A program made the translations under genes and the position numbers. Source: Gudongella oleilytica (lineage in GTDB: Bacteria > Bacillota > Clostridia > Tissierellales > Tissierellaceae). From it: 64,000 bases of DNA. Positions 42,911 to 51,732 of this stretch are shown here, piece after piece. Each line of letters begins with the position of its first letter. Position 1 is the stretch's first letter. Under the pieces are notes generated by a model, which did no database searches, was not told the origin of the DNA, and worked only from the letters and a program-made list of their open reading frames with translations. Where the stretch lies: the NCBI RefSeq assembly GCF_004101785.1, contig NZ_CP035130.1:682001-746000 (forward strand), given 5' to 3'.

Positions 42911-43749
42911 AAAAGCATATTAAGTTTCCGATCTACTCCCTCACAGTTCTAATTTTGATTTTTGTTACCATAGCTATTATGCCTTCTATACGAAGCCATA
43001 TCATCATGGGAGCAGCATCATGGAAGGAATCATTTAATGTTGTCGGCAAGAATGACGGATTGAGCATTCAATTTGCTGATCCTGGTAGTGCCCGAGCTGA
43101 GGGTCTAAGCTGGTTTCCCCGCATGCTCCTATTCAATGCTACTGGGGTCCCACTTTCCGATCTATATATTTCCGAAGAGGGGACTGCAGATATTTCCATT
43201 TACTACACCTTTGGAGATTTTGTCCAAGGCAGATCTACGATATATGACATTGATTCCCCGTATAGCAGTGCTTTTTATGGAGCTTATACTATAAGGTTAA
43301 AGCCTGTGGAAGGCTCCGTTGACCTCAGCTTGATGGAACTCATTGAGTCTGTTACTATGTACGATTACACGAACCTTATACTTTCCCAGCTTGGATTGAA
43401 CAGTGAGGATCTGTATTTTGAGGCAGAAACAGATAGTATAAGTAATTATATTAACGCATTTGGATCAGATGGATGGGTGAAGATCGACGCAAAAATTAAA
43501 ACTCGAGCAATGGCTCACAAAGCGAATGGATTTAAGCAGCATTACCTTCAATTTGGTAAGCCAAAAACTTATAAAGAAGATTTTGATTTCCCTCCTATGA
43601 CCTTATTTGGAAGGACCTATGCTAAGTGCTTCAAAGAAAAGGATATCTATGTTATTTTTTACATTCAGGCAGCTGATGAGGGTTTGGTAAATAGTACGGA
43701 CAGATATCTTTTATCTCAAAGTAAAGTTAGTATAGAAGATCAGAAATAG
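42907..43749 (+). CDS. Membrane-anchored extracytoplasmic protein of unknown function
   Basis: A 280-residue protein whose ATG overlaps the previous TGA (ATGA). Residues 7-26 (FPIYSLTVLILIFVTIAIMP) form one membrane anchor; the remainder is polar, with no further hydrophobic run, and should lie outside the cell. It contains GLSIQFADPGSARAEGLSWF and IYYTFGDFVQGRSTIYDIDS. No domain recognised. A terminator begins at its stop codon. Confidence 0.65.
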   Translation: MKKHIKFPIYSLTVLILIFVTIAIMPSIRSHIIMGAASWKESFNVVGKNDGLSIQFADPGSARAEGLSWFPRMLLFNATGVPLSDLYISEEGTADISIYYTFGDFVQGRSTIYDIDSPYSSAFYGAYTIRLKPVEGSVDLSLMELIESVTMYDYTNLILSQLGLNSEDLYFEAETDSISNYINAFGSDGWVKIDAKIKTRAMAHKANGFKQHYLQFGKPKTYKEDFDFPPMTLFGRTYAKCFKEKDIYVIFYIQAADEGLVNSTDRYLLSQSKVSIEDQK

Positions 43750-43795
43750 CCCTGCAAATTTTGCACCATGCAAATATTGCAGGGCTATTTTTGTT
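43747..43795 (+). terminator. Intrinsic terminator
   Basis: TAGCCCTGCAA, starting at the stop codon, pairs with TTGCAGGGCTA (about 43777-43787), followed by TTTTTG. Confidence 0.75.
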
Positions 43796-43867
43796 GCTTT
43801 TTTGCAATCTACTATCGCTAAAAAAAAGAATCGCTACAAAATAGACATTTTATTTTATCGAAAATAC

Positions 43868-43884
43868 TTGGCTCGAAAATTGCA
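43868..43884 (+). promoter_or_regulatory. Sigma-54 (-24/-12) promoter of the gltS-ftcD operon
   Basis: TTGGCTCGAAAATTGCA matches the consensus TTGGCACGNNNNTTGCW at all but one position, with GG and GC elements correctly spaced. It lies about 120 bases ahead of gltS. A direct repeat ATCGCTA near 43813-43836 might be part of an upstream activator site. An NtrC-type activator is encoded 5 kb downstream. Confidence 0.8.
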
Positions 43885-44002
43885 TATATGTATTGTGAAT
43901 AAGTGTATTGAAAATTGACCATAGAAGGGAGTGTAAGGGGAAAGCGTTAGCAATAAACTGGAATTATTTGCAACATACTTTCAAATACTAAAGGAGGATA
44001 TT

Positions 44003-45241
44003 ATGAAATTCGAATTGGTTGAAGGTCTAATGTCAATTAGTCTTGACTCAGCAGTTACTCTGGCACTCGCCGCGGCATTATTACTTATTGGTTTTTTCGT
44101 AAAAGGTAAGGTCAAAATTCTTGATAAATACTGTATTCCTGCACCTGTAATCGGCGGCTTCATATTCATGTTCGTTACCTGGTTAGGTCATCTTTCGGGA
44201 TCGTTCGCATTTTCTTTTGAAAATATATTTCAAAGCGCGTTCATGCTTGCATTCTTTACAACAGTAGGGCTTGGGGCAAGCTACAAGCTCCTTGTCAAGG
44301 GTGGTAAATTACTTATAGTATACTGGCTTGTTGCCGGCGTGATCTCAATTATCCAGAATACATTGGGAATTGCTGTAGCAAAGGTAATTGGGCTTGAAGC
44401 ACCATATGCACTTCTTGCCAGTGCAATATCAATGATAGGCGGACACGGAGCAGCACTTTCCTACGGTACGACATTTGCAGAAATGGGCTATGAGGTTGCA
44501 CCACTCGTTGGAGCAGCAGCGGCAACCTTTGGTTTGATATCTGCAGTTCTTATTGGCGGACCTCTTGGAAGAAGACTTATCGTAAAGTACGACCTGAAGC
44601 CGGAAGAGGATTCAACCTTTGATACTTCTGTTACTGACATCAACGTTAGTACTGGCCATAAGCTAAGCTCACTTGATATAATAAAGAATGTATCAGCGAT
44701 ACTTATTTGTATGGCTTTTGGTACAATAATAGCCGGATGGATCAGCAAGATAATCAACATGGGCTTCCCAACATATGTTGGAGCGATGTTTGTAGCAGTT
44801 ATTCTTAGAAACGTAAACGAAAAGTTTCACCTTTACAAGTTTGATTTTGCACTTGTTGATGAAATTGGTAATGTAATGCTTAATCTTTACCTTTCACTTG
44901 CGCTTATGACTTTGAAGCTTTGGGAGCTCTCGGGTCTTATCGGTGGAGTACTGATAGTGCTCTTCGTACAAGTTGTCGTTCTTTCACTTCTTGGCTATTT
45001 CGTAGTCTTCAGAATACTTGGGAAGAACTACGATGCAGCAGTTATGGTTGCAGGTCTTGCAGGTCATGGACTTGGAGCGACTCCATCAGCTATAGTTAAT
45101 ATGACAGCAGTAAATGAGAAGTACGGTATGAGCAGAAAGGCTATGATGATAGTTCCAATAGTTGGAGCCTTTCTTGTAGACATTATCTATCAGCCACAGA
45201 CTATTTGGTTTATAAAGACGTTTGTTGAAAGCTTGGTATAG
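44003..45241 (+). CDS. gltS: Sodium/glutamate symporter
   Basis: A 412-residue membrane protein with about ten to twelve helices. Family marks: YCIPAPVIGGFIFMFVTWL near the N-terminus, the hairpin ASAISMIGGHGAALSYGTTF (about residues 140-158) and its inverted counterpart MVAGLAGHGLGATPSAIVNM (about 348-367). GltS carries glutamate with sodium. AGGAGG at 43992-43997 is just ahead of ATG 44003. It is the first gene of the sigma-54 operon with ftcD, a cyclodeaminase-type gene and hutD. Confidence 0.92.
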   Translation: MKFELVEGLMSISLDSAVTLALAAALLLIGFFVKGKVKILDKYCIPAPVIGGFIFMFVTWLGHLSGSFAFSFENIFQSAFMLAFFTTVGLGASYKLLVKGGKLLIVYWLVAGVISIIQNTLGIAVAKVIGLEAPYALLASAISMIGGHGAALSYGTTFAEMGYEVAPLVGAAAATFGLISAVLIGGPLGRRLIVKYDLKPEEDSTFDTSVTDINVSTGHKLSSLDIIKNVSAILICMAFGTIIAGWISKIINMGFPTYVGAMFVAVILRNVNEKFHLYKFDFALVDEIGNVMLNLYLSLALMTLKLWELSGLIGGVLIVLFVQVVVLSLLGYFVVFRILGKNYDAAVMVAGLAGHGLGATPSAIVNMTAVNEKYGMSRKAMMIVPIVGAFLVDIIYQPQTIWFIKTFVESLV

Positions 45242-45259
45242 TATTAGAAGGAGGTTAAT

Positions 45260-46159
45260 ATGAAGAAATTAATGGAATGTGTTCCAAATTTCAGCGAGGG
45301 AAGAAATCTGGAGGTAGTAGAAAATATAGTTGATGAAGCAAGAAAGATAGATGGCATAACTATACTTGACTACTCTTCAGACAAGGACCACAACAGAACA
45401 GTTTTAACTATGATCGGCGCACCCGACAAAATCAAGGAAGCAGCCATCAACACAGCTAAAAAGGCTGCAGAGCTTATCGATATGACCAAGCACGAGGGAG
45501 CACACCCAAGGATGGGAGCGACGGATGTTGTTCCGTTTACTCCCGTATCGAACGTAACAATCGCTGAGTGCATTGAGATTGCGAAGGAAGTAGCAGCTGA
45601 GATTGGAAGCTGGGGGATACCCGTATACCTGTATGAGGATGCTTGCACTAAAGAAGACAGAAGAAACCTTGCATCAGTGAGAAAGGGTCAATACGAAGGG
45701 TTCTTTGAGAAGATAAAGGACGAGGAATGGAAGCCGGACTTTGGCCCGCAGGAGATGAATGCAAAGAGCGGAGCAACTGCAGTTGGTGCCAGAGTACCTC
45801 TTGTGGCCTTCAACGTCAACCTCGATACTCCAAACGTTGAAATCGCTGATAAAATAGCTAAGAAGGTAAGACATCTTGGCGGCGGTTTGAGATACGTCAA
45901 GGCAATTGGACTTAAGCTTGAGGAGAGAAACCAGACTCAAGTATCAATGAACCTTGTAAACTATGAAAAGTCAGCAGTATATCAGGCGTTCGAAATGGTT
46001 AAGATGGAAGCCAGAAGATACGGTGTCAACGTAGTTGGAAGCGAGGTGATTGGAACTATTCCTATGAAGTCGCTGATTGATGTAGCAGAGTACTATCTTC
46101 AAATTGAAAACTTCAGTATCGAGCAAATACTTGAGAAGAGACTTCTTGACGAGCAATAA
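45260..46159 (+). CDS. ftcD: Glutamate formimidoyltransferase
   Basis: A 299-residue enzyme, the length of the single-domain form. It moves the formimino group from N-formimino-L-glutamate to tetrahydrofolate. Conserved blocks: ECVPNFSEGRNLEVVENI, DKDHNRTVLTMIGAP, HEGAHPRMGATDVVPFTPV (with the catalytic His) and GARVPLVAFNVNLDT. AGGAGG precedes ATG 45260. It lies between gltS and the cyclodeaminase gene, so the two folate steps that mammals fuse into one protein are separate genes here. Confidence 0.95.
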   Translation: MKKLMECVPNFSEGRNLEVVENIVDEARKIDGITILDYSSDKDHNRTVLTMIGAPDKIKEAAINTAKKAAELIDMTKHEGAHPRMGATDVVPFTPVSNVTIAECIEIAKEVAAEIGSWGIPVYLYEDACTKEDRRNLASVRKGQYEGFFEKIKDEEWKPDFGPQEMNAKSGATAVGARVPLVAFNVNLDTPNVEIADKIAKKVRHLGGGLRYVKAIGLKLEERNQTQVSMNLVNYEKSAVYQAFEMVKMEARRYGVNVVGSEVIGTIPMKSLIDVAEYYLQIENFSIEQILEKRLLDEQ

Positions 46160-46176
46160 AGAATAATGGGATACCC

Positions 46177-46205
46177 CATAGGGCTTGCCTGATGCGGGCC
46201 CTATG
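46177..46205 (+). other. Intercistronic hairpin
   Basis: CATAGGGC (46177-46184) pairs with GCCCTATG (46198-46205) between ftcD and the cyclodeaminase gene. There is no T run, so mRNA processing or stability is more likely than termination. Confidence 0.45.
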
Positions 46206-46233
46206 TCTTAAGAAATCAGGAGGAGAATGGAAT

Positions 46234-46797
46234 ATGGATTACAAGGGTATAATGGAGCTTATACTCGATACAGATGATGTAACAGTCGGGGGAGGAAGTG
46301 CATCAGCGCTGTCCGGAGCCCTGGCTTGCGGTCTTATCGGAATGGTATGCAAGCTATCCACAAAGAAGGATTACGGATTGTCTGCAGAGGCTCAGCTTGA
46401 GTATGCAAAGGAGCTTGAGGATATAAGAGAAAAGCTTCTTCAAGGGATCGTCACCGATGCAAATGCGTATGGTGTGATCATTGATGCCTACAAGCTTCCA
46501 AAGGAGACTGACGAAGAAAAGGAAATAAGGAAGAAGGCGATCGCTGATGCTGGAATTGTTGGAGCATCAGCACCAATGGAGAATGCAAAGCTTTGCAGAA
46601 GGGTTTATGATATCGGCAAGGAGCTTGACGGGAAAACAAATCCAAATTGTCAATCTGACCTTGTTATCGGATTCGAGCTTGCGAAGATCGGGACTAACGG
46701 CTGTCTGATGAATATTGAGGCCAATCTTCCTCTGGTAAAGGACGAAGTTAAGATAGCCGAGTTCAATAAAGCTCTGGTTGAGCTGAGGATAGACTAG
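46234..46797 (+). CDS. fchA: Formimidoyltetrahydrofolate cyclodeaminase/methenyl-THF cyclohydrolase (FtcD-C/FchA family)
   Basis: A 187-residue helical protein of the cyclodeaminase/cyclohydrolase family. The N-terminus VGGGSASALSGALACGLIGM is the family signature (usually TPGGGSVAA...). The central part KAIADAGIVGASAPMENAKL and the late NGCLMNIEANLPL also fit. ATG 46234 follows AGGAGGAG; an upstream start at 46192 is rejected. It would turn formimino-THF into methenyl-THF plus ammonia, or hydrolyse methenyl-THF; the link to ftcD favours the first. Confidence 0.88.
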   Translation: MDYKGIMELILDTDDVTVGGGSASALSGALACGLIGMVCKLSTKKDYGLSAEAQLEYAKELEDIREKLLQGIVTDANAYGVIIDAYKLPKETDEEKEIRKKAIADAGIVGASAPMENAKLCRRVYDIGKELDGKTNPNCQSDLVIGFELAKIGTNGCLMNIEANLPLVKDEVKIAEFNKALVELRID

Positions 46798-46832
46798 TTA
46801 AGGTTCCTTCGAGTAAAAGGAAGGTGGGTCAT

Positions 46833-47408
46833 ATGAAGGCTAAAATAATAAAAAGGGAAGATTTCATTACCGCCAAATGGGCAGGTGGTGAAACCACTCA
46901 ACTTGCCATATACCCTGAGAATGCAGTATTCGCAGACAGGGATTTTTTATGGAGGATATCCTCTGCAACCTTTACGGCAACAGAGTCGACTTTTTCCGAT
47001 TTTACAGGGTATCAGAGGTATATTCTGCCATTAAAGGGCGAGCTTTCTATATATCACAATGGCCTGTATGACAGACACTTAAAGCCATATGAAGTGGAGT
47101 ACTTTGACGGAGCCTGGACAACGAGATCCACTAACTCTCCTGACTGCAGAGACTTTAATTTTATAGTAAAAAGCGGAAGCCTGGCCAGACTTCAGGTACT
47201 TCTGGAGGGAGAGGAATATTTTGTAAGGGAGTCTGCAATTGCAGCATTTTTCTCCATGGATGATTTTGAGATCGAGCATATTAGCTATGAAGAAAGAATA
47301 GGCATTGAAGGATTCTCTCTATATGTCCTTGAGACGGATAGTGAAGAGTGGATAAGGATATTTAATGCAGAGTCACCGGTTATAGTTGCTGAGTATATTT
47401 TGAAATGA
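46833..47408 (+). CDS. hutD: HutD-family protein
   Basis: A 191-residue cupin-like protein. Family marks are WAGGETTQLAIYPENAVF, FLWRISSATF, FSDFTGYQRYILPLKGE and the DCRDFNFIVK segment. HutD is conserved in histidine-utilisation operons and is thought to limit the pathway, perhaps by binding formylglutamate or a related ligand; this is not settled. ATG 46833 behind AAGGTGGG is used, not the GTG at 46824. It ends the operon, closed by a terminator at 47414. Confidence 0.88.
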   Translation: MKAKIIKREDFITAKWAGGETTQLAIYPENAVFADRDFLWRISSATFTATESTFSDFTGYQRYILPLKGELSIYHNGLYDRHLKPYEVEYFDGAWTTRSTNSPDCRDFNFIVKSGSLARLQVLLEGEEYFVRESAIAAFFSMDDFEIEHISYEERIGIEGFSLYVLETDSEEWIRIFNAESPVIVAEYILK

Positions 47409-47413
47409 CAAGA

Positions 47414-47446
47414 ATGCCTCCATTGGTTTGATGGAGGCATCTTTGA
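47414..47446 (+). terminator. Intrinsic terminator of the gltS-hutD operon
   Basis: ATGCCTCCAT and ATGGAGGCAT form a 10-bp stem with loop TGGTTTG; a short T-rich tail follows. Confidence 0.75.
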
Positions 47447-47531
47447 TATGTAACAAGCTTTTTCTGGAGTTAAGTTTATCCTCATGGTAATATATAGCTA
47501 TTGATCCACTAGTATTGGAAGGCTGGGAAGA

Positions 47532-49112
47532 ATGATAAAGAGAACACTTGCTTTGACATTAATACTTATATTGCTAATTACCCATGCTGCCTATGGCTAT
47601 GGAGATATTGAGACCTATCGGGTAGCCGGGGACATACAGTTTCCACCTTATGAGTTTCTGGATGTGGACGGAGTCTACAAGGGCTTTAATGTAGACATTC
47701 TTAAGGCTATAAGCCTTGTCACCGGGATGGAGTTTCAGTTTATGCCCATGAAATGGGAGGATGCATTTCATTCAATCGATAGAGGGCAGGCTGATATCAT
47801 CCAGGGTATGAAGGAATCGGATGAAAGAAGGGAGAGGTTTAGCTTTACCGACTCTTTGTTGATGAATTCACAGTCAATTTTTGTCATGGATTCTAATTAC
47901 TCCATAAGCAATAATTCGGATCTCGTTGGGAAGACGGTCTCTATCCAGAAGGAGGACGTAGTATATTTAGAGTTAAGCAGAATAAAAGACATAAAGATAA
48001 TTCAGCATGACACTATGGAGGAAGCAGTTGCTGCATTAGTTGACCAACAGGTGGATGCCATGGTAGGGAACACTCTTACAGTCAGTTATATCTGTAATGA
48101 GAGAGGTTGGATCGATCAGGTCAAGATAGTAGGCGAGACACTAAACGAACAAAGGTACTCCATGGCTGTCTCTAAAGAAAATCCTGTACTATTGAGAAAG
48201 CTAAATGAAGGCTTAGACGAGATCCAGTCCAATGGTATGTATGATGCCATCCATAGAAAGTGGTTTGGCACTCCCATAAGAAACACAGGTGAAGAGACAG
48301 AGCTTCAGATAAAAATACTATTGCTTTCTATCTTTGCTCTCATGATGCTGGTTTTTGTAGTACAGCTTATCAACAGAAGGCTAAAGAAGATCATAGATGA
48401 AAAGACTCAAGAGGAAAAGGCTCTTATCAACGAGCTGAGAAACTATGACAAGCTTCAGTTTATGGACAGGATAATATCCTCCCTTGCGCATGAGATCAGA
48501 AATCCGCTGACGTCTGTAAAGATATACACAACCCAGATGAAGGACAAGCTTGATAATAAGGAATTTATGATAGCTGCCTCTGAGGACATACCTGAGGAAA
48601 TAGACAGGATAGATGCTCTCATTTCAGAATTCATGGAGTTTACATCTCCCCGCAAGCCTCAGAAGAAGCTGCTTAACCTGAAAAATGAGCTTGAGAATGC
48701 GATCAAGTTTATCAAACTTCAGGTTAGGGATATCAATATTGTTATAGATGTTCCTGAGGATTTGTTTATTGAGTTTGATCTGGGACATTTTAAACAAATA
48801 GTAATAAATATCCTTCTAAATTCGAGGGATGCGTTGGCTGATACTGAAGATCCAACCATCATAATAAGAGGGTATCCGGAAGGGAAGATAGTTAATATTG
48901 AGTTCATAGATAATGGCTCCGGAATGAAGGAGGATCAACTCGATTATATATTTGAGCCTTTCTACACGACAAAGGAAAATGGCAACGGCGTTGGCATGTT
49001 TATCGTCAAAAAGCTGATCGAGGAGAACGGAGGGAGCATCCAGGCCAAACCTAATGGAGCAAGCAAGGGATTTGGGGTATATCTCAAGGTCATGAGGGGT
49101 GTTAGCATATGA
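47532..49112 (+). CDS. Sensor histidine kinase with extracellular amino-acid-binding (SBP_bac_3) domain
   Basis: A 526-residue kinase. A signal or anchor segment covers residues 5-23. Residues 30-245 form a periplasmic-binding-protein type 3 domain (GDIQFPPYEFLDVDG, GFNVDILKAI, RGQADIIQGM, ERRERFSFTD), as in amino-acid binders. A membrane helix follows at about 258-276, then HisKA with SSLAHEIRNPLTSVKIY (phospho-His about 320) and HATPase (NILLNSRDAL, DNGSGM, TTKENGNGVGMFIVKKL). Its stop overlaps the next start (ATGA). It most likely senses an outside amino acid such as glutamate or histidine and phosphorylates the NtrC-like partner. Confidence 0.92.
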   Translation: MIKRTLALTLILILLITHAAYGYGDIETYRVAGDIQFPPYEFLDVDGVYKGFNVDILKAISLVTGMEFQFMPMKWEDAFHSIDRGQADIIQGMKESDERRERFSFTDSLLMNSQSIFVMDSNYSISNNSDLVGKTVSIQKEDVVYLELSRIKDIKIIQHDTMEEAVAALVDQQVDAMVGNTLTVSYICNERGWIDQVKIVGETLNEQRYSMAVSKENPVLLRKLNEGLDEIQSNGMYDAIHRKWFGTPIRNTGEETELQIKILLLSIFALMMLVFVVQLINRRLKKIIDEKTQEEKALINELRNYDKLQFMDRIISSLAHEIRNPLTSVKIYTTQMKDKLDNKEFMIAASEDIPEEIDRIDALISEFMEFTSPRKPQKKLLNLKNELENAIKFIKLQVRDINIVIDVPEDLFIEFDLGHFKQIVINILLNSRDALADTEDPTIIIRGYPEGKIVNIEFIDNGSGMKEDQLDYIFEPFYTTKENGNGVGMFIVKKLIEENGGSIQAKPNGASKGFGVYLKVMRGVSI

Positions 49113-50452
49113 AAACAAAGATTCTTATTATCGATGATGAAGCAAAAATACTCAGGGCTCTTAAATTTCTGCTTGAGGATGAGTACCAGGTATTTACAAG
49201 TGACAACATGACTGATGGAAAAAGGATATTTATTGAGGAGAAAATAAATCTTGTGCTTCTTGATTTAAGATTATCAGAGGGAAGCGGTTTAAATCTTATG
49301 GAAGAGCTCCTTTCCATAGATCCAAGTGCTGTAATTATAATCATGACGGCATATTCGACAATAGATAATTCGATCAGGGCAATAAAGGCAGGAGCATACT
49401 ACTTTATAACCAAGCCGATAGATAATGAACAGCTATTGATATTACTGAGTACTGCATCTGAGAAGCTGGATCTTAAGAAAGAGCTTGATCAGCTTCAGGG
49501 TCATTTGAGGAAGACGCTGATTGGGGAATCAAAGTCTATCCTTGGTATAAGGAAAGTAGTTGATAAGATAAAGGATACTGATGCAACTGTCCTTATAACC
49601 GGGGAAAGTGGAACCGGTAAGGAGCTGATAGCTCAAACCATCCACACCAGCAGCAACAGGGCTAAGAAACCATTTATTGCAATAAATTGTGCGGCAATGC
49701 CAAGTGAACTCCTGGAAAGTGAGCTCTTTGGATATAAGAAGGGGTCCTTTACAGGTGCTTTCAAGGAGAATATCGGGCTTATCAGAAAGGCCGACAAAGG
49801 AACGCTTTTTCTTGATGAGATAGGCGAAATGGATGGAAGGCTGCAGTCAAAGATCCTGAGATTTCTTCAGGAGAAGGAAGTTAGGCAGATCGGAGATGAA
49901 AAAAACTTCCCCGTAGATGTCAGGGTCATTTGCTCCACAAACAGAGATATTAAGGAGCAAATCAGGTTAGGAAACTTCAGGGAAGATCTATATTACAGAA
50001 TAAACGTCATAAATATCGTAGCTCCTCCCCTTAGGGACAGGGTTGAGGATCTGCAGCTTCTGGTCCCACATTTTATCCACAAATACAGGATAGCCTACAG
50101 CAAAGATGTCGATGGTGTGACAGAAGAAGCAATGAAACAGTTGAAAAGCTACAGCTTTCCGGGAAATGTAAGAGAGCTTGAAAATATAATCCAAAGGGCT
50201 GTACTGTTGAGTGGAGAGGACCAGATTGGTGTGGATGCACTCAATCTTAACAATCCTACGCTTATTAGAGGGGATCATGATTCCAGCGAAAAGCACATAA
50301 AGATTTATGAGGGTGAATCACTTAAGGACATAGAAAAGAAAGTTATCAGGTTTGCACTTGAGAATAACAGGCAAAACAGAAGGTGGACTGCAGAGAGCCT
50401 TGGGATAAGTGAAAGGTCATTGCGGTACAAGATCAAGGAATATGATCTATAA
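49109..50452 (+). CDS. NtrC-family sigma-54-dependent response regulator
   Basis: A 447-residue three-domain regulator. Receiver: DDEAKI near residues 8-13, phospho-Asp in LVLLDLRLSEG (about 52), Thr and Lys at IMTAYS and ITKPID. AAA+ domain: Walker A GESGTGKELIAQ (about 165-176), then KKGSFTGAFKE, where the sigma-54-contact loop is GSFTGA instead of GAFTGA, and Walker B GTLFLDEIGEMD. The C-terminus is a Fis-type helix-turn-helix (RRWTAESLGISERSLRYKIK). It should activate the sigma-54 promoter at 43868 upstream of gltS. Confidence 0.94.
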   Translation: MKTKILIIDDEAKILRALKFLLEDEYQVFTSDNMTDGKRIFIEEKINLVLLDLRLSEGSGLNLMEELLSIDPSAVIIIMTAYSTIDNSIRAIKAGAYYFITKPIDNEQLLILLSTASEKLDLKKELDQLQGHLRKTLIGESKSILGIRKVVDKIKDTDATVLITGESGTGKELIAQTIHTSSNRAKKPFIAINCAAMPSELLESELFGYKKGSFTGAFKENIGLIRKADKGTLFLDEIGEMDGRLQSKILRFLQEKEVRQIGDEKNFPVDVRVICSTNRDIKEQIRLGNFREDLYYRINVINIVAPPLRDRVEDLQLLVPHFIHKYRIAYSKDVDGVTEEAMKQLKSYSFPGNVRELENIIQRAVLLSGEDQIGVDALNLNNPTLIRGDHDSSEKHIKIYEGESLKDIEKKVIRFALENNRQNRRWTAESLGISERSLRYKIKEYDL

Positions 50453-50467
50453 ATCATTTTACAAGAA

Positions 50468-50497
50468 GATGCCCCGGGGAACCAGGGCATCCTTCAG
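50468..50497 (+). terminator. Probable terminator of the two-component operon
   Basis: GATGCCC (50468-50474) pairs with GGGCATC (50485-50491) right after the regulator gene. The following T run is short. Confidence 0.5.
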
Positions 50498-50636
50498 GTT
50501 TAAAACTTGCCTGTTCCGGATCTTCTGATCCTCCTAAAATTGGTTGCTTCAAAGATTCACTGACTAATATCTATGGGATATAAAGAAAAAGCTGACGGCA
50601 TTATCAAATAAAGCCGTTATTGTTTTGTATCAATCA

Positions 50637-50665
50637 AGGACATAGAGCCATAGTTTTGCTATAAT
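50637..50665 (+). promoter_or_regulatory. Extended -10 promoter of galE
   Basis: TGCTATAAT at 50657-50665 is an extended -10 box; the -35 region is weak. A like element, TGCTATAAT at 52703-52711, precedes the zinc-finger-like gene at 52765. Confidence 0.55.
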
Positions 50666-50713
50666 CTAAGCATAAGAGCGGTTTACGAAAGCGATATGTG
50701 AGGAGGACTGATC

Positions 50714-51709
50714 ATGAAGGTGCTTGTAACGGGAGGTCTTGGATTTATCGGAAGCCATACGGTTGTCCAACTCGCCAAAAGAGGCCACAAGGTTGTGATA
50801 GTGGACAACCTTTCAAATTCAAGAGAGGATGTACTGACAAGGATCGAAGAGATAACTGGCATAAAGTCAAAGCTTTTCATAGAAGATGCAACGGATGAGG
50901 CTTCGATGAGAAGAATTTTTGAGGCAAGTTCATTTGATGGAGTGATCCACTTCGCAGGATTGAAGGCTGTGGGTGAGAGTATAAAAAAGCCAATAGAGTA
51001 TTATTACAATAATCTTGTTAGCACTATGGTACTAAGCAAGCTTTGCATTGAGTTTGGCGTGGAGAAATTTGTATTCAGCTCTTCGGCAACAGTATATGGC
51101 AACCAACCATCTCCTTTGTCAGAGATCATGGACCTTAAGGAGCGAACAAATCCCTATGGGGAAACAAAGGCCATAAGCGAGAGGATCCTGACAGATGCTG
51201 CAAAAGTAAATTTAGGGTTTTCTGTATGCCTCCTACGGTATTTCAATCCAATTGGCGCTCACGAAAGCGGACTGTTAGGGGAGGATCCAAGGGGGATACC
51301 CAATAACCTGATGCCATTCATTACCAGGGTGGCAAATAGGGATATTGAAAAACTGACAATATTTGGTGATGATTACGATACTGAGGATGGAACTTGTGTA
51401 AGGGACTACATTCATGTAGTTGATATTGCAGAAGGACATATTGCAGCAATTGAGAATATGGGGAAAGGTGTCAGTGTATATAACCTTGGAACGGGTAAGG
51501 GAACATCTGTACTTGAGTTGATTGAGACCTTCAAAAAAGTGAACGGGGTAGATGTACCATTTGTGATCGGGGAAAGAAGACCTGGGGACATTGCCGTTTG
51601 CTATGCGGATCCTTCCAAGGCTTATAAGGAACTCGGGTGGAAAGCCAATAAGAGCCTCGAGGACATGGTAAGGGACGCCTGGAGATTTGAAGTAAACAAT
51701 AATCAATAG
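50714..51709 (+). CDS. galE: UDP-glucose 4-epimerase
   Basis: A 331-residue extended SDR. NAD motif GGLGFIGSHTVV at residues 7-18, VDNLSNSREDV, the segment FSSSATVYGN and active-site NPYGETKAISERI (YxxxK), RYFNPIGAHESGLLGEDP and RDYIHVVDIAEGHIAAI. It interconverts UDP-glucose and UDP-galactose and thus feeds surface polysaccharides. GTGAGGAGG precedes ATG 50714. With galU at 53124 it supplies nucleotide sugars. Confidence 0.95.
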   Translation: MKVLVTGGLGFIGSHTVVQLAKRGHKVVIVDNLSNSREDVLTRIEEITGIKSKLFIEDATDEASMRRIFEASSFDGVIHFAGLKAVGESIKKPIEYYYNNLVSTMVLSKLCIEFGVEKFVFSSSATVYGNQPSPLSEIMDLKERTNPYGETKAISERILTDAAKVNLGFSVCLLRYFNPIGAHESGLLGEDPRGIPNNLMPFITRVANRDIEKLTIFGDDYDTEDGTCVRDYIHVVDIAEGHIAAIENMGKGVSVYNLGTGKGTSVLELIETFKKVNGVDVPFVIGERRPGDIAVCYADPSKAYKELGWKANKSLEDMVRDAWRFEVNNNQ

Positions 51710-51732
51710 GTTTTTAAGGGGGAAGTAAGCTT

